Part shown: one piece after another, positions 8,650 to 16,073 of the stretch
Numbering within the stretch: position 1 is the stretch's first letter
Layout: each line of letters starts with the position of its first letter
From: Pedosphaera sp.
Lineage (GTDB): Bacteria; Verrucomicrobiota; Verrucomicrobiia; Limisphaerales; UBA1100
DNA: 33,671 nucleotides
Assembly: GCA_009695465.1 (NCBI GenBank)
Contig: SIAW01000021.1
Location: forward strand, 1-33,671
Direction: 5' to 3'
Translations under genes and position numbers: made by a program
Notes under the pieces: generated by a model
The model's input: the letters and a program-made list of their open reading frames with translations, nothing else
Databases searched by the model: none
Told to the model about the DNA's origin: nothing

Positions 8650-10026
8650 ATGGAAACGCGCACGCTCCAATACCTCGTGTCTGCGGCCGGCGGACGATTG
8701 GTGCGCGGTGATGCCTCGGGTTCCTGCACCGGTGTCACCACCGATTCGCGCCGCGTGAAGGCAGGCAACCTGTTCATCGCATTGCCGGGCGATCGTTTTG
8801 ACGGGCACGACTTCATTTCCACGGTGGCCCAAGCGGGTGCCCGCGCGGTGCTGGTCTCGCGTGCCTGCGAAGTGCCCGAAGGCTGCGCGGTGGTGCAGGT
8901 GGATAACACCCGCTTGGCGCTGGGCCGACTGGCGGCGTGCTATCGCGGGGATTTCCAACTGCCAGTGATTGCGGTCGCGGGATCCAACGGCAAGACCAGC
9001 ACCAAAGAATTGCTGGCGGCCGTGCTGCGCCCGTCGCTGCCCACGTTGTGGAGCGAGGCCAGTTTCAATAATGACATCGGCGTGCCGCTGACGTTGCTTC
9101 GATTGGAGGCCGCGCATCGTGCTGCCGTGTTGGAGTTGGGCACCAATCATCCGGGCGAACTGGGCCCGCTGGTGCAGATGGCCCGGCCGCAGTTTGGTCT
9201 TATCACGTCCATCGGGCGCGAGCATCTTGAGCACTTTGGCGACTTGGCCGGCGTGGCGCGCGAGGAGGGGGCGCTCGGCGAATTGTTGCCAGCGTGTGGG
9301 AAACTTTTTCTGTACGGTGACAGTGACTGGAGTCACTACATCGCGCAGAGGAGCGCGGCCCCCGTGGTGACCATCGGTTTGGCGGCACGGAACGATTGGC
9401 GCGCGGAGAACATCACAGTGGATTCAACAGGTGCGACATTTATTGCTGCTGGCCCGATCGCTGCGGCGTGTGGTCTGTACCGTCTGAATTTGCTGGGGCG
9501 CCATCATGTGACCAACGCGCTCTTGGCCATCGCCGTTGCAGCGGAATTGGGATTGGCGCAGCCGGCCATCGCTCAGGGACTGGCTGAATGTCAGCCGGCT
9601 AAAGGGCGGCTGCAATCGCGCGATGTGCGCGGCGTGCGCCTGCTCGACGACACTTACAACGCCAACGCGGACTCGGTCAGTGCGGCGCTTTCAGCGTTGT
9701 GCGAAATGCCCTGCAGCGGCAGGCGACTGGTTGTGCTGGGTGATTTTTCAGAACTGGGCGCGCACACCATCGCCGCGCATACGGAGGCTGGGCGTAAAGC
9801 TGTTGAGTCGCGCGTGGACGTGTTGTTGGCCGTGGGCGAACACGCCGGCGTGACCGCCGAGGCAGCTCGCGCAGCGGGTTTGGCCGAGGTGCATGTGCTG
9901 CGCAACAACGCGGAGGCAGGCAGTCTGCTGCGTGAACTGGCGCGGCCGGGCGATGTGGTTTTATTGAAGGCATCGCGCGCGGCGCGTTTGGAAGAAGTCT
10001 GCGCCGCATTTTCGCAAGGAGCGTGA
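8650..10026 (+). CDS. murF: UDP-MurNAc-tripeptide:D-Ala-D-Ala ligase MurF
   Basis: MurF adds the D-Ala-D-Ala dipeptide to UDP-MurNAc-tripeptide, completing the pentapeptide precursor. The 458-residue protein has the N-terminal MurF substrate domain (TDSRRVKAGNLFIALPGDRFDGHDF). Its P-loop is GSNGKTS at 111-117 with Lys115. SFNNDIGVPLTLL and ELGTNHPGEL follow, and the C-terminal domain has LLDDTYNANADSV. All of these are family hallmarks. It begins 3 bp after the murE stop and continues the murE-murF-mraY order typical of dcw clusters. Confidence 0.96.
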   Translation: METRTLQYLVSAAGGRLVRGDASGSCTGVTTDSRRVKAGNLFIALPGDRFDGHDFISTVAQAGARAVLVSRACEVPEGCAVVQVDNTRLALGRLAACYRGDFQLPVIAVAGSNGKTSTKELLAAVLRPSLPTLWSEASFNNDIGVPLTLLRLEAAHRAAVLELGTNHPGELGPLVQMARPQFGLITSIGREHLEHFGDLAGVAREEGALGELLPACGKLFLYGDSDWSHYIAQRSAAPVVTIGLAARNDWRAENITVDSTGATFIAAGPIAAACGLYRLNLLGRHHVTNALLAIAVAAELGLAQPAIAQGLAECQPAKGRLQSRDVRGVRLLDDTYNANADSVSAALSALCEMPCSGRRLVVLGDFSELGAHTIAAHTEAGRKAVESRVDVLLAVGEHAGVTAEAARAAGLAEVHVLRNNAEAGSLLRELARPGDVVLLKASRAARLEEVCAAFSQGA

Positions 10027-10053
10027 GCAGGTTTTGGCCGCTGGCCAGCAAGG

Positions 10054-11253
10054 ATGTTTTATTACCTCAGCCAACTCTCGGACTGGATGGCGCTACACGG
10101 CCATCCCGCTTGGGCGGACGCGTTGTCCGGCCTGCGCGTGTTCCAGTACATCACCTTTCGCGCAGCCGGCGCGGCGGTGACGGCGTTGTTGCTGAGCCTG
10201 TGGCTGGGGCCGCGCGTCATTGAATGGCTGCGCAGCCTGCGCGTGCGGCAGGAGTACGAAGACCGCGCGCGCGAGATGGGCGGCATCACCGCCGATGGCA
10301 TCAGCAAGCGCGGCGTGCCCACGATGGGCGGACTGCTGATCGTGGGCGTGATCGACATCACGGCGTTGCTGTGGGCGCAGTGGAATCCGCTGGTGACACT
10401 GACGCTGGGCGCGATGTTGGTGTTGTGCCTGCTGGGTTTTTACGACGACTACTCCAAGATCACCAAACAGCAAAGCGGTGGCGTGCGCGCCACGGTGAAG
10501 TTGGTGGTGCAGTTTGGGCTGGCACTGTTCGTCGGGATTTTCCTGTGGTATCTGCCGGTGAACAGCGAAGTGTTTTTGGGCGGCAGCCAGCAGGGCAAAG
10601 TGGAGACGCACAATCTGATTTCCTCCATCATGGTGCCGTTCGCCAAGCATCCGGTGCTGACGGGCGTGGGCGTGTTGGGCGTGCTGCTGACGATCCTGAC
10701 CATCGTGGGCAGCTCCAACGCCGTGAACCTCACCGACGGACTGGATGGACTGGCCATCGGCAGCACCGCCATTGTGGCGACGGTGCTTCTGGTCTTCACG
10801 TACCTCGCCGGCCATCGCGAGCAAGCGGCTTATCTCAACATGCCGCACGTGCCCGGTGCGGGGGATTTGTCAGTGGTGTGCGCAGCCATGATCGGCGCCA
10901 GCTTTGGTTTTCTCTGGTTCAACTGTCACCCCGCGCAGGTGTTCATGGGTGACACGGGATCATTGGCGCTGGGCGGTGCGCTGGGGATTATTGCGGTGTT
11001 GATCCATCAACCGTTTGTGCTGCTGATCGCTGGCGGCGTGTTTGTGTTGGAGGCGTTGTCCGTGTTGCTGCAACGCGGGTGGTTCAAATACACGCGACTG
11101 CGCACGGGAGAAGGGCGCCGCATTTTCTTGATGTCGCCCCTGCATCACCACTTCCAGAAACTCCACTGGCACGAAAACCAAGTGGTCATCCGATTTTACA
11201 TCATGGGCGTCTTCTTCGCCGTGCTGGCGTTGGCGACCTTGAAACTGCGTTGA
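10054..11253 (+). CDS. mraY: Phospho-MurNAc-pentapeptide transferase MraY
   Basis: MraY is the integral membrane enzyme that transfers phospho-MurNAc-pentapeptide from UDP to undecaprenyl phosphate, making lipid I. The 399-residue sequence is strongly hydrophobic with about ten membrane segments. Conserved blocks are VFQYITFRA near the N terminus, KRGVPTMGG, the Mg-binding aspartates in FYDDYSK, NAVNLTDGLDGLA, FMGDTGSLALGG and the histidine-rich MSPLHHHFQ. The protein is about 40 residues longer than the E. coli enzyme, with extra sequence around LGGSQQGKVETHNL between membrane segments. The ATG at 10054 matches the expected N terminus (FYYLSQL); an AAGG directly abuts it, so the ribosome binding site is poor. 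Confidence 0.96.
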   Translation: MFYYLSQLSDWMALHGHPAWADALSGLRVFQYITFRAAGAAVTALLLSLWLGPRVIEWLRSLRVRQEYEDRAREMGGITADGISKRGVPTMGGLLIVGVIDITALLWAQWNPLVTLTLGAMLVLCLLGFYDDYSKITKQQSGGVRATVKLVVQFGLALFVGIFLWYLPVNSEVFLGGSQQGKVETHNLISSIMVPFAKHPVLTGVGVLGVLLTILTIVGSSNAVNLTDGLDGLAIGSTAIVATVLLVFTYLAGHREQAAYLNMPHVPGAGDLSVVCAAMIGASFGFLWFNCHPAQVFMGDTGSLALGGALGIIAVLIHQPFVLLIAGGVFVLEALSVLLQRGWFKYTRLRTGEGRRIFLMSPLHHHFQKLHWHENQVVIRFYIMGVFFAVLALATLKLR

Positions 11254-11256
11254 ACG

Positions 11257-12678
11257 ATGGGCGAGTGGACAGGCAAACGGATTTTGGTGGTCGGCCTTGG
11301 CGCCAGCGGATTGGCGGCAGGCCGCCTACTCTTGGCGCACGGCGCGGTAGTCACAGCGGCGGACGCGGCGGACACGCCGCGCCTTCGCGACAGCGTGCAG
11401 CCACTGCGCAACGCGGGTGCGACGGTGCAACTGGGAACGGACGGGCAGGGACTTGATGGATTCGATTTGGTCGTCGTCAGTCCGGGCGTGCCGCTGAGCC
11501 AGCCGATTGTCGCGAGGCAACGTGCGCTCGGCGTGCCGGTGATTGGCGAACTGGAGCTGGGCTATCGGCATTCTCGCTGCCCCAACATTTCCATCACTGG
11601 AACCAATGGCAAAACCACCACGACAGAATTGGTGGCGCTGATGTTGCAGGGCGCGCATCGCCGCACCGTCGCGGCGGGCAACATTGGGCTGCCACTCTGC
11701 GCTGTGGCGGAGCAGAGCAACGATCTGGATTATCTGACCATCGAGGTCAGTTCGTTTCAATTGGAGACGATTGAATTTTTCCGGCCGTCAGTCGCGGTGT
11801 TGATGAACATCACGCCCGATCATTTGGATCGCCACGCAACGATGGCCGAATATGCGCGGGCGAAGGCGCGCCTGTTCAAAAACCAGCAGGTGTTTGACTG
11901 GGCCATCGTGCAGTACGAAGCGCTGCAGCAACTGCAGGCGCTGGGTGCGGCGCCGTCGGCAAAGACGATCACGTTCAGCGCGCGGGAAACAGCGGCGGAT
12001 TTGTATTTGGATCGGTCGCTGTTGGTCAGCCGATTGCCGGACTGGAGCGGCCCGTTGCTGGACATGAGCCGGTGCCAGTTGATCGGCCAGCACAACGCCG
12101 AAAATTTAATGGCCGCGCTGGCGGTGGGACGTTTGCTGCGATTGTCGCTGGAGGAAATGCGTTCGACCTTGGAGCAGTATCAACCGCAGGAACATCGCTG
12201 CGAGTGTGTGGCCGAGATCGCGGGGGTGAGGTTTTACAACGACTCCAAAGGCACCAATGTGGATGCGTTGCGCAATGCGTTGGAGGCGATGCCAGAGGGG
12301 CCGGGCGGCCGGAAGAATGTGTGGCTAATCGCCGGTGGATTGGACAAGGGATTGGATTTTCATGACGTGGGCCCAATGCTGGCGGAGCGAGTCAAAGGGG
12401 CTTTTCTATTGGGGCAAGCGCGCGAGAAAATCCGTTCGGCGTGGGGACTTTTTACGGCTTGCACTTTGACTGATACGCTGGCAGATTGCGTGGCAGGAGC
12501 AGGGAGGGAGGCAACCCCGGGAGACGTAGTTCTGCTGTCGCCGGCGTGCGCAAGTTTCGACATGTTCGAAAACTACAAGGCGCGCGGTAAGGCGTTCCGA
12601 GAACTCGTCGAACACCGGGGACACCAGCAGCGTGAATCGGCGGAGGCGACCTATCAACAGGCGGCTCATAAGTCGTGA
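11257..12678 (+). CDS. murD: UDP-MurNAc-L-alanine:D-glutamate ligase MurD
   Basis: MurD adds D-Glu to UDP-MurNAc-L-Ala in the cytoplasm. The 473-residue protein has the N-terminal UDP-binding Rossmann motif VVGLGASGLAAGRLL and the P-loop GTNGKTT at 115-121 with Lys119. Further family blocks are EVSSFQLE, NITPDHLDRH, FYNDSKGTNVDA, AGGLDKGLDF and the C-terminal LLSPACASFDMFENYKARG. It begins 3 bp after mraY. The stop is followed by a 116-bp spacer, the first substantial break in the cluster, so the first transcription unit may end or be modulated here. Confidence 0.96.
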   Translation: MGEWTGKRILVVGLGASGLAAGRLLLAHGAVVTAADAADTPRLRDSVQPLRNAGATVQLGTDGQGLDGFDLVVVSPGVPLSQPIVARQRALGVPVIGELELGYRHSRCPNISITGTNGKTTTTELVALMLQGAHRRTVAAGNIGLPLCAVAEQSNDLDYLTIEVSSFQLETIEFFRPSVAVLMNITPDHLDRHATMAEYARAKARLFKNQQVFDWAIVQYEALQQLQALGAAPSAKTITFSARETAADLYLDRSLLVSRLPDWSGPLLDMSRCQLIGQHNAENLMAALAVGRLLRLSLEEMRSTLEQYQPQEHRCECVAEIAGVRFYNDSKGTNVDALRNALEAMPEGPGGRKNVWLIAGGLDKGLDFHDVGPMLAERVKGAFLLGQAREKIRSAWGLFTACTLTDTLADCVAGAGREATPGDVVLLSPACASFDMFENYKARGKAFRELVEHRGHQQRESAEATYQQAAHKS

Positions 12679-12688
12679 CACAATTGGA

Positions 12689-12716
12689 TTTACCCGCCCA
12701 CCTTGCGCCGTTAAAT
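12689..12716 (+). promoter_or_regulatory. Candidate sigma70-like promoter upstream of the LysM gene
   Basis: In the 116-bp spacer after murD, TTTACC (12689-12694) and TTAAAT (12711-12716) are separated by 16 bp. Each matches four of six consensus positions, in a local AT-rich patch of otherwise GC-rich DNA. The site lies 78 bp before the LysM start. It is a visual match only, and promoter consensus in this lineage is not known to me. Confidence 0.3.
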
Positions 12717-12784
12717 AGAAAGGTCGGTTCAAGGAGCGGGCAGTGTGAGTCAACCAAGGAGATCCGGAGAAATTACAGATTCTG

Positions 12785-12791
12785 AAGGAGG
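12785..12791 (+). promoter_or_regulatory. Consensus Shine-Dalgarno of the LysM gene
   Basis: AAGGAGG matches the anti-Shine-Dalgarno fully and lies 3 bases before the ATG at 12795. It fixes the start of the LysM gene. It stands out because most dcw genes here have weak or no such site and appear to rely on translational coupling. Confidence 0.7.
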
Positions 12792-12794
12792 CCT

Positions 12795-13679
12795 ATGAAA
12801 AATCCCAACCCCAACATTCAACCCGGAATGGCACTGGAAAAAGCCAGCCGCGGTCGTTCCAACATGCGCGTCGCAGTGATCGTCATCGTGCTGGCGCACG
12901 TGGCGCTTTTTAGCGGCATCCTCTTCAATGCTTGCAGCCAGAAGAGCGATGAAGCCAAGGAGTCGCAAAAGGTGAACGTCGCAGAAAATAATCAACTGCC
13001 TGCGTTGCCGCCGCCCGATGGGGCAGGTGGCACACCCGCCGCAGGCGCAGGCCCGGCGACGGGCGGTGCGTTGCCCGGCGCCGGTGGATCGAATCTGCCG
13101 TTGCCCGTGCCTCCTGGTGGAGTCGCTGGCGGCGCGACGACGCCGCCACTCGGCGGTGCAACTGGCGGTACGCCCGCGTTACCGGGATTGCCCGCGTTGC
13201 CGACTCCCGGTGGCCCGGCTGCCGGCGCGACCACGCCGCCGCCCGCTGCGGGTGCTTCGGAACATGTGATTCAACAAGGCGACAACTTCTATTTATTGGC
13301 CAAGAAGTATAACGTGCGCTTCAAGGCGATTCAGGATGCAAACCCCACTGTGACGCCCACCAAGTTGCAGATTGGCCAGAAGGTCAGCATCCCCGTGTCG
13401 GTTGCGACGACGCCTGCACCCGGTGGTGCTGGCCCGAATGCGGGGACTCCGGCTGCCGCATCGGACACGTACGTTGTGAAGAAAGGTGACAACCTCAGCA
13501 CCATCGCCAAACGTTTTGGGACATCGGTAAAGGCGTTGCGCGAAGCGAACAGCCTGCAGAGCGAGAGGCTCATGCCGGAACAAAAATTGAAGCTGCCGGC
13601 GGGTTCCAAGTTCTCCACCGCACCCGCTGTGCCCGCTCCGTCCACTGCCTCCGGTCCGATCAATCCGGGCCTTGAATAG
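12795..13679 (+). CDS. Membrane-anchored protein with two LysM domains, between murD and ftsW
   Basis: This 294-residue protein has a basic N-terminal tail, one membrane segment (about residues 25-45) and a long linker rich in Gly, Pro, Ala and Thr (about 65-155, with repeated GATTPP units). It carries two LysM domains, at about 156-201 (HVIQQGDNFYLLAKKYNV to LQIGQKVSIPV) and 224-268 (YVVKKGDNLSTIAKRFGT to PEQKLKLP). LysM binds N-acetylglucosamine-containing glycans such as peptidoglycan. A Cys at residue 47 follows the membrane segment (FNAC), but it does not match a standard lipobox and the 24-residue leader is long, so an uncleaved anchor is more likely than a lipoprotein. No catalytic domain is present. 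Its place inside the dcw cluster suggests a structural or scaffolding role in wall synthesis or division; this is inference. Confidence 0.85.
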   Translation: MKNPNPNIQPGMALEKASRGRSNMRVAVIVIVLAHVALFSGILFNACSQKSDEAKESQKVNVAENNQLPALPPPDGAGGTPAAGAGPATGGALPGAGGSNLPLPVPPGGVAGGATTPPLGGATGGTPALPGLPALPTPGGPAAGATTPPPAAGASEHVIQQGDNFYLLAKKYNVRFKAIQDANPTVTPTKLQIGQKVSIPVSVATTPAPGGAGPNAGTPAAASDTYVVKKGDNLSTIAKRFGTSVKALREANSLQSERLMPEQKLKLPAGSKFSTAPAVPAPSTASGPINPGLE

Positions 13680-13704
13680 GGGTGAAGCTCGGTAACAATC
13701 ACGC

Positions 13705-13758
13705 CCACCCCGGACACCACGGACCGATTCACGGCCGGGTGCCGGGGTGGTTGCTTTT
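13705..13758 (+). terminator. Terminator-like hairpin after the LysM gene
   Basis: CCACCCCGG-A-CACC (13705-13718) pairs with GGTGCCGGGGTGG (13738-13750), giving 13 base pairs with a single bulged A and a 19-base loop. TTGCTTTT follows at 13751-13758. This fits an intrinsic terminator with an imperfect U tract. It lies 25 bp after the LysM stop and 12 bp before the preferred ftsW ATG, so it could end or attenuate the upstream transcript. Confidence 0.5.
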
Positions 13759-13770
13759 AACAGTGCTTCG

Positions 13771-14919
13771 ATGAAATGGGCGACGACCATCCTCGTGGCC
13801 GCAGTGGCCGGGCTGATGGCGCTGGGCATGGTGATGCTCTACAGCGCGAGCATGGCGCAGAGCGGTTCGCGCTATCTCATCATGCAGCTCGCGTGGGGCG
13901 GACTGGGCCTCATCGCCTGCATGGCCGCCACCATCATCGACTACCGCCGCCTGCAATCCTTCGCGTGGCCGTTGCTGGGGTTGACCTTGCTGCTGCTCGT
14001 CCTCGTTCTCATCCCCGGCATCGGCGTTGAGCGAAATGGGGCACGTCGCTGGTTCAATCTTGGGCCGATGCATTTTCAACCTTCGGAACTGGCGAAGGTC
14101 GGCCTCTTGGTGGCTTTGGCCGCGTACGGCGCGAAGTTCCACGATAAGATGCGCGAGTTCAAACGCGGCCTGCTGATTCCCGGCATCGTGCTCGCTGTCC
14201 TGCTGGGATTAATTTTCAAGGAACCTGACTTTGGCACCACACTACTCTTGGCCACAGTGAGCATCATCGTGCTGCTCGTGGCTGGAGCCGACTGGCGTTA
14301 CCTCGTGCCGCCAGCCTTGGCGGGCGTCGCCCTCTTTGCGCTGGCGGTGTTTAATGATCCGGTTCGCATGCGCCGCATCATGGCCTTTCTGCATCCTGAC
14401 GAGCACAAGGCCGACGCCGGTTTCCAGGCTTATCACGCCATGCTCGCATTGGGCTCCGGCGGTGCCACTGGATTGGGGCTGGGCAACGGCCGCCAGAAAC
14501 TGGGATTTGTCCCGGAGCACCACACCGATTTCATTTTCTCGATCATTGGCGAAGAGCTGGGCGCGATTGCCACGCTGGCCGTCGTCGTGGCCTTCATGGT
14601 GATTGTGCTCTGCGGCCTCTACATTTCCTGGCGCAGCGGCAATCGCTTCGGCCAACTGCTCGGCTGCGGCTTGACCTTCCTCATCGGCCTGCAGGCATTC
14701 ATCAACATCGGCGTGGTCACTAGCGCCCTGCCGAACAAAGGACTGCCGCTGCCCTTCATCAGCTACGGCGGCTCAAGCCTCTTCGCGATGCTGACCGTGG
14801 TGGGACTGTTGCTGAGCATCGCCAGTCATGCCGCTGAATCCGAGCCAACACCCGCAGCAACATCGAATGAGCAGGGCACTGCGCCATTGGAAGGAAACCC
14901 GTTCGCCGAAGCGCCATGA
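13771..14919 (+). CDS. ftsW: Septal peptidoglycan glycosyltransferase FtsW (SEDS family)
   Basis: FtsW polymerises lipid II at the septum in partnership with FtsI. The protein is hydrophobic with about ten membrane segments. SEDS family blocks are GMVMLYSAS at the N terminus, NGARRWFNLG then FQPSELAK, HHTDFIFSIIGEELG, and GLPLPFISYGGSSL near the C terminus. I chose the ATG at 13771 (382 residues). An in-frame GTG at 13747 would add eight residues, but it lies within the stem of the hairpin at 13705-13758. Neither start has a good ribosome binding site. The stop overlaps the murG start (ATGA at 14916-14919). Confidence 0.93.
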   Translation: MKWATTILVAAVAGLMALGMVMLYSASMAQSGSRYLIMQLAWGGLGLIACMAATIIDYRRLQSFAWPLLGLTLLLLVLVLIPGIGVERNGARRWFNLGPMHFQPSELAKVGLLVALAAYGAKFHDKMREFKRGLLIPGIVLAVLLGLIFKEPDFGTTLLLATVSIIVLLVAGADWRYLVPPALAGVALFALAVFNDPVRMRRIMAFLHPDEHKADAGFQAYHAMLALGSGGATGLGLGNGRQKLGFVPEHHTDFIFSIIGEELGAIATLAVVVAFMVIVLCGLYISWRSGNRFGQLLGCGLTFLIGLQAFINIGVVTSALPNKGLPLPFISYGGSSLFAMLTVVGLLLSIASHAAESEPTPAATSNEQGTAPLEGNPFAEAP

Positions 14920-16073
14920 GCGGAACCACCCAACGCGCGCCGCAAGTGTACATCGCCTGCGGCGGAACCGGCGGACACTTCTTTCCCGGCGTTGCAGTGG
15001 CACGCGAGTTGCAACGCGAGGGTGCTGTCGTGACGCTGCTAATTTCTGGCAAGCGCATTGATCAGCAGACCGCGAATTCTCAGCGCGATTTTCCAACCCG
15101 CGAACTGCCGGCCGTGTCGTGGCAGCCCCGTGCTCCGTGGCGATTTGTGCGAGGCTTGCTGCATTCTCTCCGCGCCCTTCGTGAAATCTATCGCCAGCAC
15201 CCGCCCGATGCCGTCCTGTCGATGGGCGGTTTCACCAGCGCTGCGCCGGTTCTTTTGGGCCGCGCACTTGGTGCGCCCGTGTTCATTCACGAATCCAACA
15301 CGATTCCCGGACGCGCCAATCGCTTGCTTGCCCCGTTGGCCGACAAGGTGTTTGTCGGCTTCGACTGCGCCCGCCATCGCTTCCTGCACACGACCGTTGA
15401 AACCACCGGCACGCCCGTGCGGGGCGCGTTTTCCAATTTGGACAAGGCTGCGAGTTGCATTCGGCTGGGCTTGGATCCCCACCGGCCTGTGCTGCTGATC
15501 ATGGGCGGCAGCCAAGGCGCGCGCGCCATCAACCACCTTGCGCTGGCCGCCGTGCCACAATGGTTGCGTGCCCATCCTAGCCTGCAGTTCCTCCACCTTT
15601 GCGGCGATGGTGAAGATGAACGGGTGCGCGGTGTTTATCACAGTCACCATGCCACGGCGCAGGTGCACGCATTTTACGCGGATATGCCCGCAGCACTGGG
15701 CGCGGCGGATGTCGCGGTAGGCCGCGCGGGTGCTTCCTCGCTGGCAGAAATTGCGGCGGCACGATTGCCTGCGTTGCTGGTGCCGTTGCCCACATCGGCT
15801 GACGATCATCAGCGGCACAACGCGCGCGAATTTGCGGCGCAAGGCGCGGCGTTAGTCCTGGAACAAACGGCCAACCCCAGCGAGGTCTCGGCGGCTGTGC
15901 AGCGGCTCTTGGCCAGTCCAGTACCGTTCCGGCTGGCACTTGGTGCCATGGACGCACCGCAGGCCGCCAGTCGCGTGGCCGCGCAAATTCTATCCAGCAT
16001 TCAGCAACCTTCGACGGCAGATCGGCAACACGCATGGAAAGGAAGGATCCCCAATTGCAGCATGGCAGCCTGA
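14916..16073 (+). CDS. murG: Lipid II synthase MurG (GlcNAc transferase)
   Basis: MurG transfers GlcNAc from UDP-GlcNAc to lipid I on the inner face of the membrane. The 385-residue GT28-type protein shows the N-terminal loop ACGGTGGHFFPG, the block MGGFTSAAPVLLGR, HESNTIPGRANRLL, GTPVR, the second glycine-rich loop MGGSQGARAIN and the UDP-GlcNAc-binding GRAGASSLAEIAA. It overlaps ftsW by four bases (ATGA). The last 13 codons overlap the start of murC by 40 bp; this terminal stretch is probably not conserved because typical MurG proteins end about 20-25 residues earlier. Confidence 0.95.
   Translation: MSGTTQRAPQVYIACGGTGGHFFPGVAVARELQREGAVVTLLISGKRIDQQTANSQRDFPTRELPAVSWQPRAPWRFVRGLLHSLRALREIYRQHPPDAVLSMGGFTSAAPVLLGRALGAPVFIHESNTIPGRANRLLAPLADKVFVGFDCARHRFLHTTVETTGTPVRGAFSNLDKAASCIRLGLDPHRPVLLIMGGSQGARAINHLALAAVPQWLRAHPSLQFLHLCGDGEDERVRGVYHSHHATAQVHAFYADMPAALGAADVAVGRAGASSLAEIAAARLPALLVPLPTSADDHQRHNAREFAAQGAALVLEQTANPSEVSAAVQRLLASPVPFRLALGAMDAPQAASRVAAQILSSIQQPSTADRQHAWKGRIPNCSMAA

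Noticed and set aside
12795-13679. LysM protein as a lipoprotein
   Set aside because: A Cys follows the hydrophobic segment, but FNAC is not a lipobox and the leader before the segment is too long for a normal signal peptide.
13747-13770. ftsW start at GTG 13747
   Set aside because: The codon lies in a strong hairpin stem and adds eight non-family residues; ATG 13771 fits better.
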